Of a stretch of DNA of 64,000 nucleotides, positions 12,785-24,666 are shown in pieces. A model generated the notes under the pieces. That model was given only the letters and a program-made list of their open reading frames with translations. It ran no database searches and had not been told where the DNA came from. The DNA is from Bolinopsis microptera (taxonomy: Eukaryota; Ctenophora; Tentaculata; Lobata; Bolinopsidae). Within the stretch, counting starts at the first letter, position 1, and each line of letters begins with the position of its first letter. The position numbers and the translations under genes are program-made. Where the stretch lies: assembly GCF_026151205.1 (NCBI RefSeq), contig NC_087076.1, forward strand, positions 10,950,902 to 11,014,901. The letters run 5' to 3'.

Positions 12785-12997
12785 CTGGTTATCCACGACA
12801 TAGTACTTCTCCAGAGGGTTTCCCAGCACTTTCTTAGAGATAGTTTCAGTCACAACCTTCAGTTCTATCTCATTGTCAGTATCTAGATAGTAAATCAGGT
12901 TTCTCCAATCTGTGTTCACTTTATCTCCGTACAGAGTGCGGGAACACAGCTTGATAGGGCTGAAGTTTAAACTGAGCGGACATCTTCTTTTAGCAAT
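12785..12997 (-). CDS. Predicted internal exon, product not recognised
   Basis: A 213-bp phase-0 exon of 71 codons lies between a good acceptor (ttatttttcag above 12997) and a donor (AACCAG|GTTAGA below 12785). It encodes a charged, helix-rich segment including TDWRNLIYYLDTDNEIEL and VVTETISKKVLGNPLE. I do not recognise a family. The strand matches the phospholipase exon 4.5 kb away, and the helical pattern could be part of the ARM-like region before the catalytic domain of iPLA2-gamma, but no alignment supports this. It could also belong to a separate gene. Confidence 0.45.
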
Positions 12998-14384
12998 CTG
13001 AAAAATAACTTCAGTCAGTTAGTCGTCTGATATTTTACCACAGTTTCGTTTGGTATGGTACCAAACGTTTCAAATATTTATTTTAAGCTGTTTGTTTTTT
13101 ATTTGAGCGTGATGTTGTGAAGATTATTTTAGTAAAACTCCTTGTATTGTACCAAGCACAAAGTAAATAGTAATAATGCTGAATTGTTTGAAGCACCGTG
13201 TGATTTCAGTAGCCTCTTACCCGACATATTATCTGAAAGTACATGATTTTTGCAGCGCCCTGCTGATAGACTTTAGATGGTCTTCAGTTTTTCTTGCTTC
13301 GTCCAATATTCATCTTCTCCAAACGTTTAATTTGAAGAATCCTAAAAATAAATTTAGAGTGAAATCTTAATATCAAGGATTGGGTAAAGTTACATATATT
13401 TGTAGGTGAACTGTATATAGTATACGCAAATCCTCCTCAGTAGTCAGTAGAATTTAATCATGATGTTAAATTAATAACTGATGAACTGATTACCCATAAT
13501 TTTGAACGGAAGATCTTACATAGATATCTTAAATTATTTATTAATAGTCAGCCAGTGTGTATCCTCAGATACATAACTGGCATAATTTCACAGTTAATAA
13601 CTTCATGTAATTAGAGTGTGTGAGGCCTTCTTTTAAGTCCTTGTATGTTAATGCATGTTACCTTTTGCGTGAGCTATTTCTTTGGTTGTATCGGAACAGT
13701 TTTATTTACGTTTACCACTCTTTCACAGTTTATTATTAAGCTTTCAAGCAGTAAGCTATTTTGTTTTCTACATTCTATCAGACTTTTAGTTAGTCTAGTT
13801 ATACATTACGCTATCTTATTTTATTGATCTAAGGTGTAGTATTGCCAGACCCCAGTTCAATTTGTAACGGAGTTTTATATTAACAGGAAACGATGTAACT
13901 GAGTCGATATATTATTATAATGTTGCCATGGGGTGGCAAGTCCCCATACATCGTGGTTACTAGAAATTTCTCGATTTACTAGAAATTTCTTCTTATCTGA
14001 GCTTTACATATTATTATAATTACGAATGTTTAAATATGTCAAAATTTGCATCTCCCTATCAGTCCCAGTAAATCGTATTAAGAATATTAATTATTCTTAA
14101 CCATCATTTTAATAAATTGCGAAATTTAAGTTTCACGAAATAAATCGATCATGAATGTTAAACAATTTAAATGTTAAACAATTTAACGCCGATGATCGAT
14201 TTATTTTTATATATCATTAACTTAAAATTTGCAAGTGCTTGTGTTTTATTTGTACACCGGAACACTTTTTACGCTGTACAGTACTTGAACTCTCCGAACA
14301 AATACCTACAATCAATAATCATATAATATAATTACTTCAATACCTTATCACGATTAAGCTTATCACAGTAGGCAAGTACCAGTT
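12998..14384. other. Intergenic region upstream of the GPCR gene
   Basis: Mostly A/T-rich with no supported gene. Visible structure: a duplicated ttactagaaatttct near 13975, and an inverted repeat aaataaatcgatca...tgatcgatttattt at 14138-14204 whose loop contains a tandem aatgttaaacaattt. Confidence 0.4.
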
Positions 14385-17300
14385 ATGGTCCAGCTCAGCA
14401 ATGACACGAGTGAAGCTGACATAAAGCTGCATTTCTACGACCTGACGACAGGAGAGCAATATCTTATCGCGGTTATACTGACGATACTCTTTTTTATGGG
14501 AATTGTGGGGAACTCTGGTATTCTTTACGTCATCAGAGGATTCAAACCATCAGTGAGTTAATATTCAGTTCATATTTTATTCAGTACAAGACTTAGTGGG
14601 CGCGCATAGGTCGAAAATGAGCGCTCAGTGGTGAAAATATTCTCGTGTCAACTTTTAAGAGTGAGTTATCTAGATAAACTATTTTCCGTTTCTTGACGTC
14701 ACATCTCGTGTCATGACGCCACACCACGTGACACTAACCTAAAATCACTACTTCAGCACCAATACAAGCCAGGACGACTGCTGCTTATCTGGATGTTTGG
14801 AACTGACTTAGCCCTGACTATTATCATGGTTCTACCTGCCACTCTCACTTCGTTCGGATGGAGTGGTAAGTTTAAAAAGATACGATTTGTTTGTTTGGTT
14901 TTAGATTAGATGCTGATTTAGGGGAACTTGTAAATCTGTCTAGGTACACGGTCTGGGGAATAATTGAGATGAAACAGTGAATAAATTACATAGATTGCAA
15001 CCTGCTGTAAAATTCTCAAAATACCATCGGTACATAATAACAATAAATAAATAATTTAGTCAGATTTATAAAAGAAATTAAAATAGTCCTTCAAACTTTG
15101 AAAAGCACTGAAGACCCGATTCACCTCTTTTGCTCCCAAACAAGAAATCATCTGATTATTAAAAAATCGCACAAACATTTTCATTCCGGCTCGTCTATAA
15201 TCTCACCCTTGATAATAGGCGGTAACAGCATCTGAAACTTAACATCCTTCCTCAACAACTTCTCAAACGACTCCCTATAAAACCCGAACACCTCCATGGC
15301 CACCTGCCTGCTCTTTTGCAAAGCTAACATATACTGCTCGATGGTGCTCTCTCCTGTACAGTGCACGTATATGGCATTATTCTTGCTGTTCTCGTAAACG
15401 AAAGTGTACTTGGCAGTAGACTCCTCCTCTTCGTCAGCAGTCGGGTCCCACAGCAGCTCACCGTTTTCCTGCTGCACACAGCTAACTCCAGCAAACATAC
15501 TCCTCATGGGAATACCAGCGTCCATCAAGGCGAGACACAGCGCGTTCTTCATCACAGCAACAATCGCACCATCCTCACTTTCTATCTGCACAATCACCTA
15601 ATACGATGAATATTTAGGAATAATTCATTATACACTGGAATAATGATTTTAACGAGCTTTTAAGTTCATACTAAAATATTATTATAATCACTTATGATTG
15701 TAATTTTAAATGCACTTGTCACGTCTTGATACTTTAATATGAATAAAAAGAAAACGTTAAGAGTAAAAGCTTACCTGAATACAAGTTCTAGGATGAGCAG
15801 ACGTAATGACAATCTGTTCGCAAGTCTGGTTCAAGGCTTCCTCATACATCTTATCAAGAGGCGACCCCTGTCCTGTAGCTGCCTTTACCGTCGTCTCAAT
15901 CACACACTTCTCCGGGTCTTCTTTACTCTGCTTCACCTCTATTGGTCCCCAGATCCCCACCAACACACTTGAGTTACCCTGTTTCACCCGGGCTGAGCCA
16001 TCACAATTTCCCAATATTGATAGTTCGCTGCTTATCGGCCGCACACGGATCGAGTTTTCTAAGGTGGCAAGCATTCTAATCTGATAGTGAAGAAATTTGG
16101 TTAGAATCAAAAGCTATTGTTAACTATAGATTTTAAAACCAAGTTTTTCTTTTAATTTATAAAATTATTTGTATTATATTATTGCAGATCATTAATGATT
16201 AATGAATAACCACCTCTCCCAGGTCTACCATCAGAGTCCCTACCCTGCACATTATTTGGGTACACTGAAACAGTTTTTGCAGCACTAGAAAACCTGATAA
16301 TCTTAGTGATGAGCCTGGAACGATCCTTTACAATATACTTTCCTTTGAGGTAAAACTTTATTCCATTTATTTTAAAACTTTATTTACTTATTTAACTTTT
16401 TTACGAAGTCGTAACACCCTTGCAGTTTATCGAGTGGATTCATTAATTAACTAATATGTTCAGTGTCATAACCTAAAACCTTATCTTACGATTTTTAAGA
16501 TGGAATTTCCCCAGGACGATACTAAATGTTCGGAGAACAAACGTAAGTGCCTTGGTGTGTATTCTAGCATCAATCTTACTAGCAACGGTAAACATCCTCA
16601 TCAGCAAGTTTACCTACAACCCGGACGCTTTACGCTGCTTAGCTGACTTCTACCCGGAGGAGAGGAAGATACAACTCTTCATTGCTGGATCGACCATGCT
16701 CTTTGTATTTGTGCCCATGTTGAGCACCATCCTGGTGTATGTTCTTATCATACGGATTGTGTGTAAAAGCAACGAGTTTGGACACTCGAGAACATCTTGG
16801 CAAGCCATCAAAACCACACTATTAGTAGTGGGAATATATCTGCTTTCTGCTCTGCCGTTCATTGTGGCGCGTCTTTACGTGCTAGCAACCACATCTGAAC
16901 TACCTCTTAGATTCAGGATGTTTTCAACCGTGATATTTATGGTCAACACGGCTGTTAACCCTTATGTCTACATAGTGACCAACCGATCCTTGCGGAACCA
17001 CGGCAAACAAACACTAGCTAAGTCAAAACATCCGTCTAACGTACTGGAAGGATCATCACTCACGATAGACGGACAATCTAATAAAGCCTGGTCTTTAACT
17101 CGAGCTATTAAGAACGCTAACACCCTCACCAGACAGAACGGAGTTCCGAAATCTCCAACTAAAAATAGGGTCGTTTTAAGAAGCATGACCTCAACAGGTT
17201 CACGGACTTCAAGCAATGTTAACTCTCTGATCAGTGACATTAGAACACCTAGTCCCAGACTTGATACGATAGAAGATGTTTTAGATGGGCCAAGTGAGAT

Positions 17301-17427
17301 GTTTCATAATGATAATGCGATTGATGTCATCCCTACTTGCGGTGATCAAGTTGAAGATAGAGCTGATAGCACTGAGCATTGCCTTGCAGTGCCTTCGACA
17401 GTGGTTCTTGTTAGTGATAAGCATTAG
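14385..17427 (+). CDS. Rhodopsin-class (class A) G protein-coupled receptor, orphan
   Basis: Four exons join in phase: 14385-14552, 14757-14865, 16223-16349 and 16515-17427 (TAG stop), 438 aa. The start follows no signal peptide and has an N-glycosylation site (NDTS) in the short N-terminus. TM1 carries GNSG, TM2 FGTD with the conserved Asp, TM3 begins at a conserved Cys near residue 99 and ends with ERS instead of DRY near residue 124, TM5 has the conserved Pro, TM6 ends SALPF in place of CWxP, and TM7 has canonical NPYVY near residue 283. The usual TM4 Trp is not seen. The C-terminal tail is long (about 150 aa), Ser/Thr-rich, and ends acidic. The ligand cannot be predicted; amine, peptide and opsin signatures are absent (no TM7 Lys seen). 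The second intron (about 1.36 kb) contains EXOSC5 on the opposite strand. A likely poly(A) signal (AATAAA) is near 17854. Confidence 0.88.
15181..16074 (-). CDS. EXOSC5: Exosome complex component RRP46 (EXOSC5)
   Basis: Two exons, 15775-16074 and 15181-15597, encode 238 aa, close to the human length (about 235). EXOSC5 is one of six RNase PH-like subunits forming the ring of the nuclear and cytoplasmic RNA exosome; in animals the ring is catalytically inert. Visible family features are GSARVKQGNSSVLVGIWGP near the N-terminus (matching [20 protein letters not shown]), HPRT before the splice, ALMDAGIPMRSMFAGV and DPTADEEEES in the middle, and FYRESFEKL near the C-terminus. The ATG at 16074 sits six bases inside an exon whose acceptor (ttcactatcag) lies just upstream, so a 5'-UTR intron is likely. 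A longer frame from a TTG would read through that acceptor and is rejected. The gene lies wholly within GPCR intron 2, antisense to it. Confidence 0.93.
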
Positions 17428-18071
17428 AGGAGAACTGACTAAGAATTGTTAAAACGTGCAATTAACTGTCACGTGATAAACAGAATGGTAAGATTATGGT
17501 ATGCTAGATTGTATACAAGTTCTCTCCCACTTATAAGATGATGTTTTAGCTTCCATCCAAATCAAGTATTTTTGTATCGTATCATATATAACCTTGTTGG
17601 CGATTCCACTATGACAGATTTTATATTCTATGTTTTGTAAACAGGAGCAAACTGACCTTTAATTGTGCTTATTGTGCTTATATCAAAGGAAGGCACTATC
17701 TAAAGGATGTTGTGTTATTCAGTAAATGAAAATAAGCTACAGTTTAGTCGGTAAGACAAAAATTTGAATGATAAATTAATTATTTTTCAGACGTATTACA
17801 CTTACATATAGAAAGATAACAAATAGACAGTGATGGATATTGAATAATATGTTAAATAAAATATATTTAAATATAATCAAAATACTGACTACTTTGGAAA
17901 AGCATTTATTGGCTGTGTGAAGCTAACTTCACAGGTCACAATCATACTCACGAGAAGCTAAACTTCTCAACCATAACTCAAATTGAACAGTCTGTCATTA
18001 ACAAAGAAAATAAAACATGAAATAAAACTTCAAACTTATTCGCATCATTTGCAAAGCGTGAATATCCGACT
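17428..18071. other. Convergent 3' intergenic region between GPCR and GTF3C1
   Basis: Holds the 3' UTRs of two converging genes. AATAAA near 17854 suits the plus-strand GPCR. TTTATT on the plus strand near 17905 can serve as the minus-strand poly(A) signal of GTF3C1. No other gene is seen. Confidence 0.5.
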
Positions 18072-21000
18072 TCACATCGCAGACGGTACAAAACCGACAA
18101 AATTGTCGAGTCCATCAGCTGTAACACTAAAACAGGAAGAAAGGGTTATCTCTTGTTCCATCATGATCTGTGGAGCGGTAGAAGAAAACAAACCGGGTGG
18201 AGGAGGTTTGTCCCAGCACCTCTTGATTACCTCAGAATACAACAGACTTTCTAGCAGCTCCTTCGAATTTATTGGACTCAAATAAGTATGGTACCTTCTA
18301 TCAATCAGTTCTTTTGATATGCCAGGATAAGCATAGATAAACAAAACAATCGATTTTGTCAAATCTCGGAGCAGAGGAACATTGATGTCAGAGTTGATTG
18401 ACCGCCAAGGCTTTGCTGTCAAGGGAAAGTATTTAGAGAAATCTGATTCCATCCTTCTATGGGAGGTTTCGTTATCTTCGGTTTCTTTTTTTGGAAGTTT
18501 GGATTCACTAGAGGACCCACATTGTACAGATATGAGCCAAGAGGCACCGTAATGTTTACTGACGATAATAGACTCCACGAACCCTACACGCATCACTAGC
18601 TCTAGATTCGTGCAGATGTTGATTATTTCCACAACCTGTTCTACGGATGATTTGTGCGTAGATATCAGTTTGAGAATGAGATCTTTTTCGATGATCCCAG
18701 TTTGTTTTGATTGAAACACCTGATCCAGCAGATATTGGCCAGGGATAGTGAGTTCTAACAAATCGTTTTTCCGACAAAAGTATGCGAATTGCTCACCCTT
18801 TTCAGTATTCTGTGGTAAGCTCATATTCTGAATACATGCTTTATTCAGCTCGTAACTATTAAGTTCAGTCGGAGAAAAATGAGTTACCTCTCTGCTGTCA
18901 TTAGATGAGGATAATTTCCCAGTCTCTAAATCAACAGACTTCCAGCTAAATTCGCTTTTGGAAGACTCTGTTGAAGCTATGAATATTTTCAAAGGAAGTG
19001 GCCAGGAAGATTCCTTCATACCTAGAAGCTCTTCATACCCTTCAACCTTATCCTCTTCGTTGGGGGAGTGTACTTTGTAATTAAACCTGCCTGTAATGTG
19101 CTTTTCTGAGAGTTGGAAGCCTAATGACTTTCCTTCTTCGACAGTGGAGAGGCCACTAAAAAAGGTGTTTCGTTTAGTGTGCATCTCAGCGAACGCTGCA
19201 ACTTCTGCGTCAACATTGTGAAGCACAACGTCAAACTTTTTGTTTTCAATGAATGGGTCGATAGCACCAGAAATGATAACCTTGCTATTCCCCCTGAAAT
19301 GCGCATGAGAAATATTGTGAACAACTTTGGAGTTCAGTTCACTGTAGTGAATTTCCAGAGGATTTTCATGGTTATCGTGTGGATTTGATAAGAGTTCATC
19401 AGGAAACGGACTGTAAAGACATTGAACAGCTTCCGTGTTTACAGCTACCCTCTGAGCCTCAGCTAGTTTACCATCACTCGTGACTCTTCTTTTCTGACGT
19501 CTCAAGATTTGATGCTTGTACATGTAGTCGGAAACCTTAGACATCTCTGCTTCGTTAACTGATTTGATGACTTTAAATGCTGCCTCATTGTGCATTGGTG
19601 TCTGTGTCCCAACGGCAAGCAAAAGTATGTTATAAATCTGTTTGTGGTAATCAGAAAACTCAGTATTCTCCCATATGGAAGCGACATTGCATTCTTTGAA
19701 ATTTAGGACTCTTTTGTTTCTGTATCCCTCAGTCAGGAAAACGGTCAAATGATTTACCGGTACAGCACCAAACTCCTTTACTTCATGCCTGTCGATAAAA
19801 TCTGCGAAAGATGCCGGGAGAATTGACCTAACTACAAACAAATCAGTGGCCCACTCTTCACGTCGCTTAAAAAGCTCCATAGCTTTGTCAATCCTTGGCT
19901 CGGTCATTTCTTTAAAGGCAGTTCCTTTTGCTTGAAGATCAACCATGCGAGACATAACATCAGGTCTATCGAGCAACAGAGCTCGTCTTTTCTTCGTGCT
20001 TTCTTCCGTTTTATCTGCTGCATCCTTTGGACAGCAGTTGTGAAGGAGGTTTCTTGATTCGTACGGGCAGTGAGGCTGGGCAAATAGTTTCAAGCATACC
20101 GACCACGTGATTATCACTTCATCCTCCATTTCCGTAAATTTCACTCGTTCCGAGGTTTTAATGGAATTTATTTTAAGGTCAATGTCATCTCTGTATTTTT
20201 TCCTGATCCGTTTGGCGACACTATGATCACGAACACTCAGTTTTCTTTTCCTGATACTGGTCGGAATGAACTTTGAATTTGACAATGACGGTTCCTTTGA
20301 TTTAGCTTTAGATTCTTTTTCTATGGATTGCACCTTGGGTTCGACTTTTGCTTCCCTTTTCGGCTCTTTTTTCAGTCTTTTCTTCGACAATGACCGAGTA
20401 TGCCCTTTTCCTCTTGGCTTGTATATAACATAATCATCTGAATCAGAATCTACTCTTTCAGTAGACTGATTACTGACGTTAAAATTGTCCTGTGTTCTAA
20501 GGGCGTTTATTATTGCTAGCTCAGGCCGAAATGTCTTTCTTGACGTTTTTATTGAGGAACACCAGTTATCTTGTTTATTGGTCCTCAATCTGATCAAAAA
20601 TCCACCAGGCCCCAATTCAGAGTAAACAGCGTTCAATCTTTCAACAGTCCCAGGACTATTGTAAAATTGCTCAGTCTGGTCAAGAGGTATTCCGTAGTCC
20701 TTGAATACTTGAAGGAGCGACTTAACAGGATCAGTAATGTTTTGGCAAAAAGCAGCCGATTCATGAAATGTTCCAGAAAGACAAATGTTTTCGGCTCTAT
20801 CCCAAAAGTCAAAGAAACCACTGTCATCAGATACGTTGAACGCTAGTATTCGTCGAGGTAAATGAATACGACGGATGTTGTACCCTTTAAAAGTGTCTTT
20901 GTTTATAGGAGCGTATGCAGTGTTGAGTAAGAGCGTCCTTTTCCTAAGACAGAACTTTAACCCACTTAGACTCTTCTTGGTGTAATCAAATTTCTGCTTT

Positions 21001-24000
21001 ATCTCCACCAAGTCCATAGCTTCTAATAGTTCAATTGTTTTAGCAAAGCTGTAACAAACGTGGGAGATGTTGCCACTCAAGTTCACTAGAAACTGCTTTG
21101 GAAGTTGACCAATACAACGTCTAGAATAGATCTTATTTTCCATCAACTCAAGGAAGGAGTCATACGTCATTTTCTTGTTAAAATATTGAAGGAAATATAT
21201 GGGAAAATAATTGATGAAATCAGCAACTTCAAACTCCCCATTTTCATTGGGAACGAGAGGATCCAGTTTCAAGACATATTCCCACCAATCTTTGAGATTT
21301 AAGTGCTGGCGGGGAAGGACCTCCACTATTGGCCATCTGTATACAAGGACAGATAGCATGAGATGAAATTGTTGAGCAAAAACCATCTTCGGGCCATGAT
21401 AAACTCCAGGAGAGACGTAGTCTCCAAATCCCACAAATGATTCAGGTATTGGGTCAGGAAAATGCTTTGAAGCATGGGCATGAAGGTAAACATGACTGAT
21501 TCCCTCCATTGCTTCGTGAGATTGGGGTCTTTCCAGTCGAGTCTTAATGATATCGACTTTTTTGTCCAGCTCCTCTTTACTACACCCTACTAGGTAATAC
21601 ATATCTAGTACTTTATCATTAGCTCCACTTCCTTTGAGCACTAAGTGTAATATCTTTCCTTTGTCACACAGAGTTTTAAGAAGCCGGTTCAATGTTTTGC
21701 CGTCAATTTGAGCAAAATTCGGGTCAACCGGCTCATCACGGAGAAACTTCCTTATTTCCGGTCTGGTAAGAACCTTTTGCTTTTGAAAAACTCGGTGGAT
21801 GGCTTTTAGACGTTCCATGTTTGTAGAAAGATGAGAAACATCATCGGAGAATTCGTGTTCTGACTCTTCCTTTATTGAGTCTTGGGCTGAATTATCTTTG
21901 GGAGTGTTTTTAATTTTGTAAACATATTGGTTCGTCTTCTTGGAAACACGACTGGACCTCTCGACCCGCTCATCTCCCATTAAGATTCGGGCAACAGACC
22001 GAACTAAAAGGTGGTCTATCCCAAAGTGAGCAGCAACATCATTGCTCGTGCATCCTTCATCTCCACTACTTGCAATGAAATGAAGAATCTGACAGTCGAT
22101 AGGTTCACCTGTGATCATAGCGTCGCCGTAGAAAGCGTGCTCCGGCTCACTCTCCGACTCTGTTTCTTTCTTTTCAGCAGTAATGAGAACGTCTCCTTTC
22201 GCGATGTATTTTTGCCCTTCGGTAAGTTGGAGAGCAGCGACTTTGACTAGGAAATACTTGACGAGTTCGAAAGTTTCCTCTTCGTGATCGACCTGTAAGA
22301 GAGAGCTATGATCGCACCGTAATGTTCACTTAATCAGTTAATGATCAGCAGAAATATAACTTTGAAGTATTTCATGGTAATTTTGGTTTAATGAAATAGT
22401 CTGATTGCAAGATAGCACAAGATAGCACAATTATTAAATTATTTAATCGAGAGCTTACAAGATTCACAGAAGAGATTGCCTCGTCGAAACATTGCCTTAG
22501 ATCCTCTAGAGATAACTCTTTTTTTCGGTTTATCTTCATAACACCGTTCATAACTTTCTCGATGCATCTTATAGAATCTGAAATTGACCAACGTATTGGA
22601 AAGGTGTCGTGCAGTCAACCGGCATATTATATTTGCCAAACTGATTTATACAAAATCAATTGAAGCTATAGTATAACTATCAATAGAAAGTCACGCACCA
22701 AACATGAGCATCTCATCTGACAATTAATAAGTTTACCAAGGCCCTACGTCATTACCAAATATTTTCAATATGAACGAAGATTTAAACTCACTCTCACACG
22801 TGCGATGGAACCAATAGTGCTCCCTGCTCACATGTTTCCCACAACTTTTAACACTAAAAAGTATCTTCGAAGCCCCCATTTTCTCGAGCATTTCTGTGTA
22901 AAAGACGATTGCAGGAGCTTTGCAAGCAAATGCTTGTTGAAGTTGCCTGGACGTGAACCCACGCTTGCCAACTCCTGAAAAAAGAAGGCTATAAAATGCG
23001 GTTGTGTTCACTACGTTTGAAGAAGTATTTGAATGTTGTATTAATCTGAGTTCATGAGACAAAACTTAATAATAACTTAAAACAGATACAGTAATTGATA
23101 ACAGGGGTTATCTTGTATTCTAACATAATCATGAACACTCACTGCGATAATATTCATAGACGGCATACTGGTTAGCGTTCAGGTCGGATATTATCAAAAA
23201 GTTGGTATCTCTTATGTACATCTCGTTTCTGATATCTTGTACTGTTGATAGGTGGATATTGGGATACCTGAAGCATGATAATATTACTGGTTAAAAGTGG
23301 TGTAACTTTAAAACATGTCACGTTAAGCAAATTATAAGTTTTGAGACTAGAAATCTTCTTTTTTTTGGACGAGAAAGGTGAGCTAAGACGACATGTGAGT
23401 AGTCGCTATGTCACACCGGTCTGGTCCAGCTCCTCGGGCACAATTAAGCGTTTGGTGCGGTTTGCGAAGTTGACAATAGTGGAGATGTGTCAAGGTTGTC
23501 AAAAATGTCATGTAATTGACGGAGAGGTAATAGACTAGAAATCTTGTGATTGAGCTACTACAAATAACAAAGCCGCCAGTGATTTATAATAATGAATTCC
23601 AGGATACTCTAGGATAACATACCTCTCTAAAATTTCTGAGTATGTCAAATTGTCATTCAAAGTCAATCTTTTGATCTTTTCGTATTTCTGACAGTAACCA
23701 TGAAGGTTGTTTGATTGATCATCCGCTACGTTTTGAGGTTTATCGTACAGCTTCTCTTCTGAAATTGTTCACCATTTTTATTTCTAGATTGCACACTCAA
23801 TACTGAAATACTCATGCTGTTTATTTAACCACATAATAACGCCCAAAATATACCTCTCATTTGATCTGACAGTGCAAACGTTTCTATAGGATTTCTGAGA
23901 AAATTAACAAATGAAACACAGGGTTGCTATGCTGGGGGACTACAAACCCCCTCCAGTCAGTTTCTAGCCAGTCACCCTGATTATAATACCTTCCGGGAAT

Positions 24001-24666
24001 TATATCCACTAAAACTCGTGGACATAACACTGAGAGCTGATAATTTGCAGATATATCCCGCAAGGGAAGCGAAGGTATTATCAGCATAGACTCAGACTGG
24101 CTGGCGGCAAGTATTAAAACAAATAACACTGGCGTTCTATATATTACACACTATATTGTATGATGTGCACGTATCGGATTACACCCCTTCCAATCGGGAC
24201 CGGAAAATATTATAATATAAAATACCTCCGCTACTTCGTGCCCGCACGTTCCCTCCAGCAAGCTGTCGGGAATTATCGCGCTTAGCACTCAGTAGCGGAG
24301 GTATTATAGTATTATATAGCACTGAGCTCAATTTATGTGTTATTATATGGTAGACGGTAGTGTTATGTTGTTTACTTGTGAAGTGAGGAGGCAGTAGACA
24401 AACAAAATTCAACTGGGGGCGTATTATAAATCACACTAAGTTGTCATAACTTTGTCGAACAATCATTGATAATATTATAATCTACACGTCACAAAATCAT
24501 CAAATTCAAATACCTGTCGGGTTATGGGAGCGAGGACAGTAGAAAAACAGAGACTCATGTTTGCTTATGTGCTTCCAGAGTTTCTCCCTGAATATGGGGC
24601 ACTCAACGTTACTCCCCCATCTGGCATTATAACTTAGCAGTACTAGTAGCTCGGAGTACTCGATAC
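18072..24666 (-). CDS. GTF3C1: General transcription factor 3C subunit 1 (TFIIIC box-B-binding subunit), 5' end incomplete
   Basis: TFIIIC's largest subunit binds the B block of tRNA-type Pol III promoters. Exons (minus strand): 24514-24666 (tentative 5' border), 23854-23894, 23623-23758, 23143-23267, 22792-22974, 22459-22577 and one huge exon 18072-22292 (1406 codons). From 23894 onward all phases agree, giving about 1600 aa; human is 2109. Matches to GTF3C1 include the N-terminal winged-helix stretch (CPIFREKLWKHIS then HESLFFYCPRSHNP), the segment TNFLIISDLNANQYAVYEYY, the B-block winged helix GKRGFTSRQLQQAF, a second winged helix (SSGDEGCTSNDVAAHFGI), and a C-terminus ending KPPPPGLFSS...GFVPSAM like human KPRPVSLFST...RVFP. 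A Lys/Arg-rich low-complexity stretch lies mid-protein. The phases of 24514 and 23894 do not match, so a small exon between them is missing from this model. The start codon exon was not identified. Confidence 0.9.
23983..24081. mobile_element. Small MITE in a GTF3C1 intron
   Basis: About 100 bp with imperfect terminal inverted repeats ATAATACCTTC...GAAGGTATTAT. It sits in the intron between the N-terminal exons. No coding capacity. Confidence 0.6.
24221..24305. mobile_element. Small MITE in a GTF3C1 intron, perfect 15-bp terminal repeats
   Basis: Begins AATACCTCCGCTACT and ends AGTAGCGGAGGTATT. The ends resemble those of the neighbouring element at 23983 (ATAATACC), so both may belong to one family. 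The open frames spanning it are not genes. Confidence 0.7.

Noticed and set aside
16075-16110. N-terminal extension of EXOSC5 from an upstream TTG
   Set aside because: It reads through a good acceptor (ttcactatcag) and begins at a non-ATG codon; the ATG at 16074 gives the usual family length.
24179-24412. 77-aa minus-strand ORF in the GTF3C1 intron
   Set aside because: It spans a MITE with perfect terminal repeats and its phase does not repair the missing exon.
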